A stretch of DNA of 64,000 nucleotides from assembly GCA_009667805.1 (NCBI GenBank), contig CM019069.1:97003204-97067203 (forward strand), read 5' to 3'. The DNA comes from Leptobrachium leishanense (lineage: Eukaryota; Chordata; Amphibia; Anura; Megophryidae). Below are positions 63,418-64,000 of the stretch, in pieces. The stretch's first letter is position 1. Every line of letters begins with the position of its first letter. The notes beneath the pieces are model-generated. The model was not told the origin of the DNA. It saw only the letters and a list, made by a program, of their open reading frames with translations, and searched no databases. A program made the position numbers and the translations under genes.

Positions 63418-64000
63418 CCAATTAGACATGTGCACAGCACAAAATTTCGTTTTGAACTAATGGATTAGTCCTAAAATGCAATTTATTTAGTTGCTAAAGA
63501 AATTCGTTTTCAGTTCTTTAGTATGAAAACTAATTTCATTCATCCGAAAACCAGTGGATACAATTACTATTGTAGTGGCTCTTCAGAGGGCTGAGATCGC
63601 TGCTTGTTACAGTATCTCTCACTCTCAGCACAATGTGGGCCATATTACATAGTTGGTGCTAACTTAACCAGAGCTGCTGTAAACTTCCCAGAGCCATTAT
63701 AGCCTATGGAGGTTTTCAGTTTACAACAGCTCTGGTTAAGTTAGCACCAACATTGTAATACTGCCCCGTGTCAGGCAAAGCTGTTACAGTAACTGACTGC
63801 TGCTCATCACAGCGCTCAGAGTTTCAGTAAAACTAGTAAATAATATTTTGATATATAAGAGGTTAGAACAATATTATTTCCTTGTTTTACTGAAACTCTG
63901 AGCGCTGTTGCAGCCAGTTCCTGTAACAACTGAGCCTGATACATTGTACTGAGAGATAATGTAACAAGCAGCCGATCTCAGCGCTCACAGCCACTGCATT
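63418..64000. repeat. Foldback repeat, incomplete at window end
   Basis: Starts ATTAGACATGTGCACAGC. Three nested dyads are present: TTGGTGCTAACTTAACCAGA with its complement (63648/63735), CAGCGCTCAGAGTTTCAG with its complement (63810/63890), and GCTTGTTACAGTATCTCTCA with its near-complement (63600/63950). The last pair closes near 63990, suggesting the element nearly ends there or just outside. Confidence 0.6.

Overview
This 64 kb window is vertebrate nuclear DNA, most likely from a frog or other amphibian, and it consists almost entirely of transposable elements nested in one another. I found no host protein-coding gene, tRNA or rRNA. The amphibian assignment is an inference from the mix: two CR1-type LINEs (one ending in TTACATAG repeats, one in CATAGAAA), DIRS retrotransposons with tyrosine recombinase, Penelope-like elements (PLEs) with GIY-YIG endonuclease and hammerhead ribozymes, a chromodomain Ty3/gypsy element, Gmr1-like gypsy elements with a SCAN-like gag, L1-type ORF1 elements, a Tc1 transposon, hAT and Harbinger-like elements, and TTAA-flanked elements built of serial hairpins. 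Nearly every coding region carries stops, frameshifts or deletions, so almost all are pseudogenes.

Layout. 1-4620: nested foldback elements, Harbinger-like MITEs and two inverted copies of a TTAA element made of consecutive hairpins. 4621-7012: CR1 (family A) with an L2-type LINE 3' end inserted. 7150-14750: an inverted-repeat element with a degenerate telomere-like minisatellite, split by a full-length gypsy chromovirus (7959-14591, minus, TSD GTTAG), itself split by a 1.26 kb PLE-derived palindrome (TSD 15 bp). 14865-16963: 5' part of a Gmr1-like element. 16964-18707: L1-type ORF1 region, minus. 18708-20462: Harbinger-like element with a Myb/SANT-like gene. 20463 to about 29425: DIRS element, interrupted by a Tc1 (25516-29339) that is in turn interrupted by an ORF1-only L1-type insertion (26898-29100, TSD 12 bp). 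29670-31180: hAT element (8-bp TSD). 31895-35281: Gmr1-like gag, protease and 3' LTR. 35858-38567: second hAT element (8-bp TSD) carrying a CR1-A copy.

39214-59983: a Harbinger-like MITE split by a 20 kb insertion bounded by a 14-bp direct repeat. The insertion is two PLE copies in opposite orientation, with a deleted DIRS copy (45762-47465), a VNTR, a near full-length CR1 of family B (48661-53480, minus) with tandem 5' monomers, and TTAA elements added inside. 60010-61732: hAT element (8-bp TSD) holding a second transposon. 62800-63160: RT fragment of another PLE lineage. 63418-64000: foldback repeat running off the window.

The elements do not cooperate as a pathway. The nesting gives a relative chronology, and several TSD-bounded insertions allow exact junction calls. 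The most interesting signals are the hammerhead ribozymes, including a 7-bp stem I example inside a palindrome and two in tandem; the shared architecture of the 1.26 kb and 20 kb PLE insertions; the HAL1-like ORF1-only L1 insertion; the serial-hairpin TTAA family; the SGNH hydrolase-like ORF in DIRS; and the tandem 5' monomers of the CR1.
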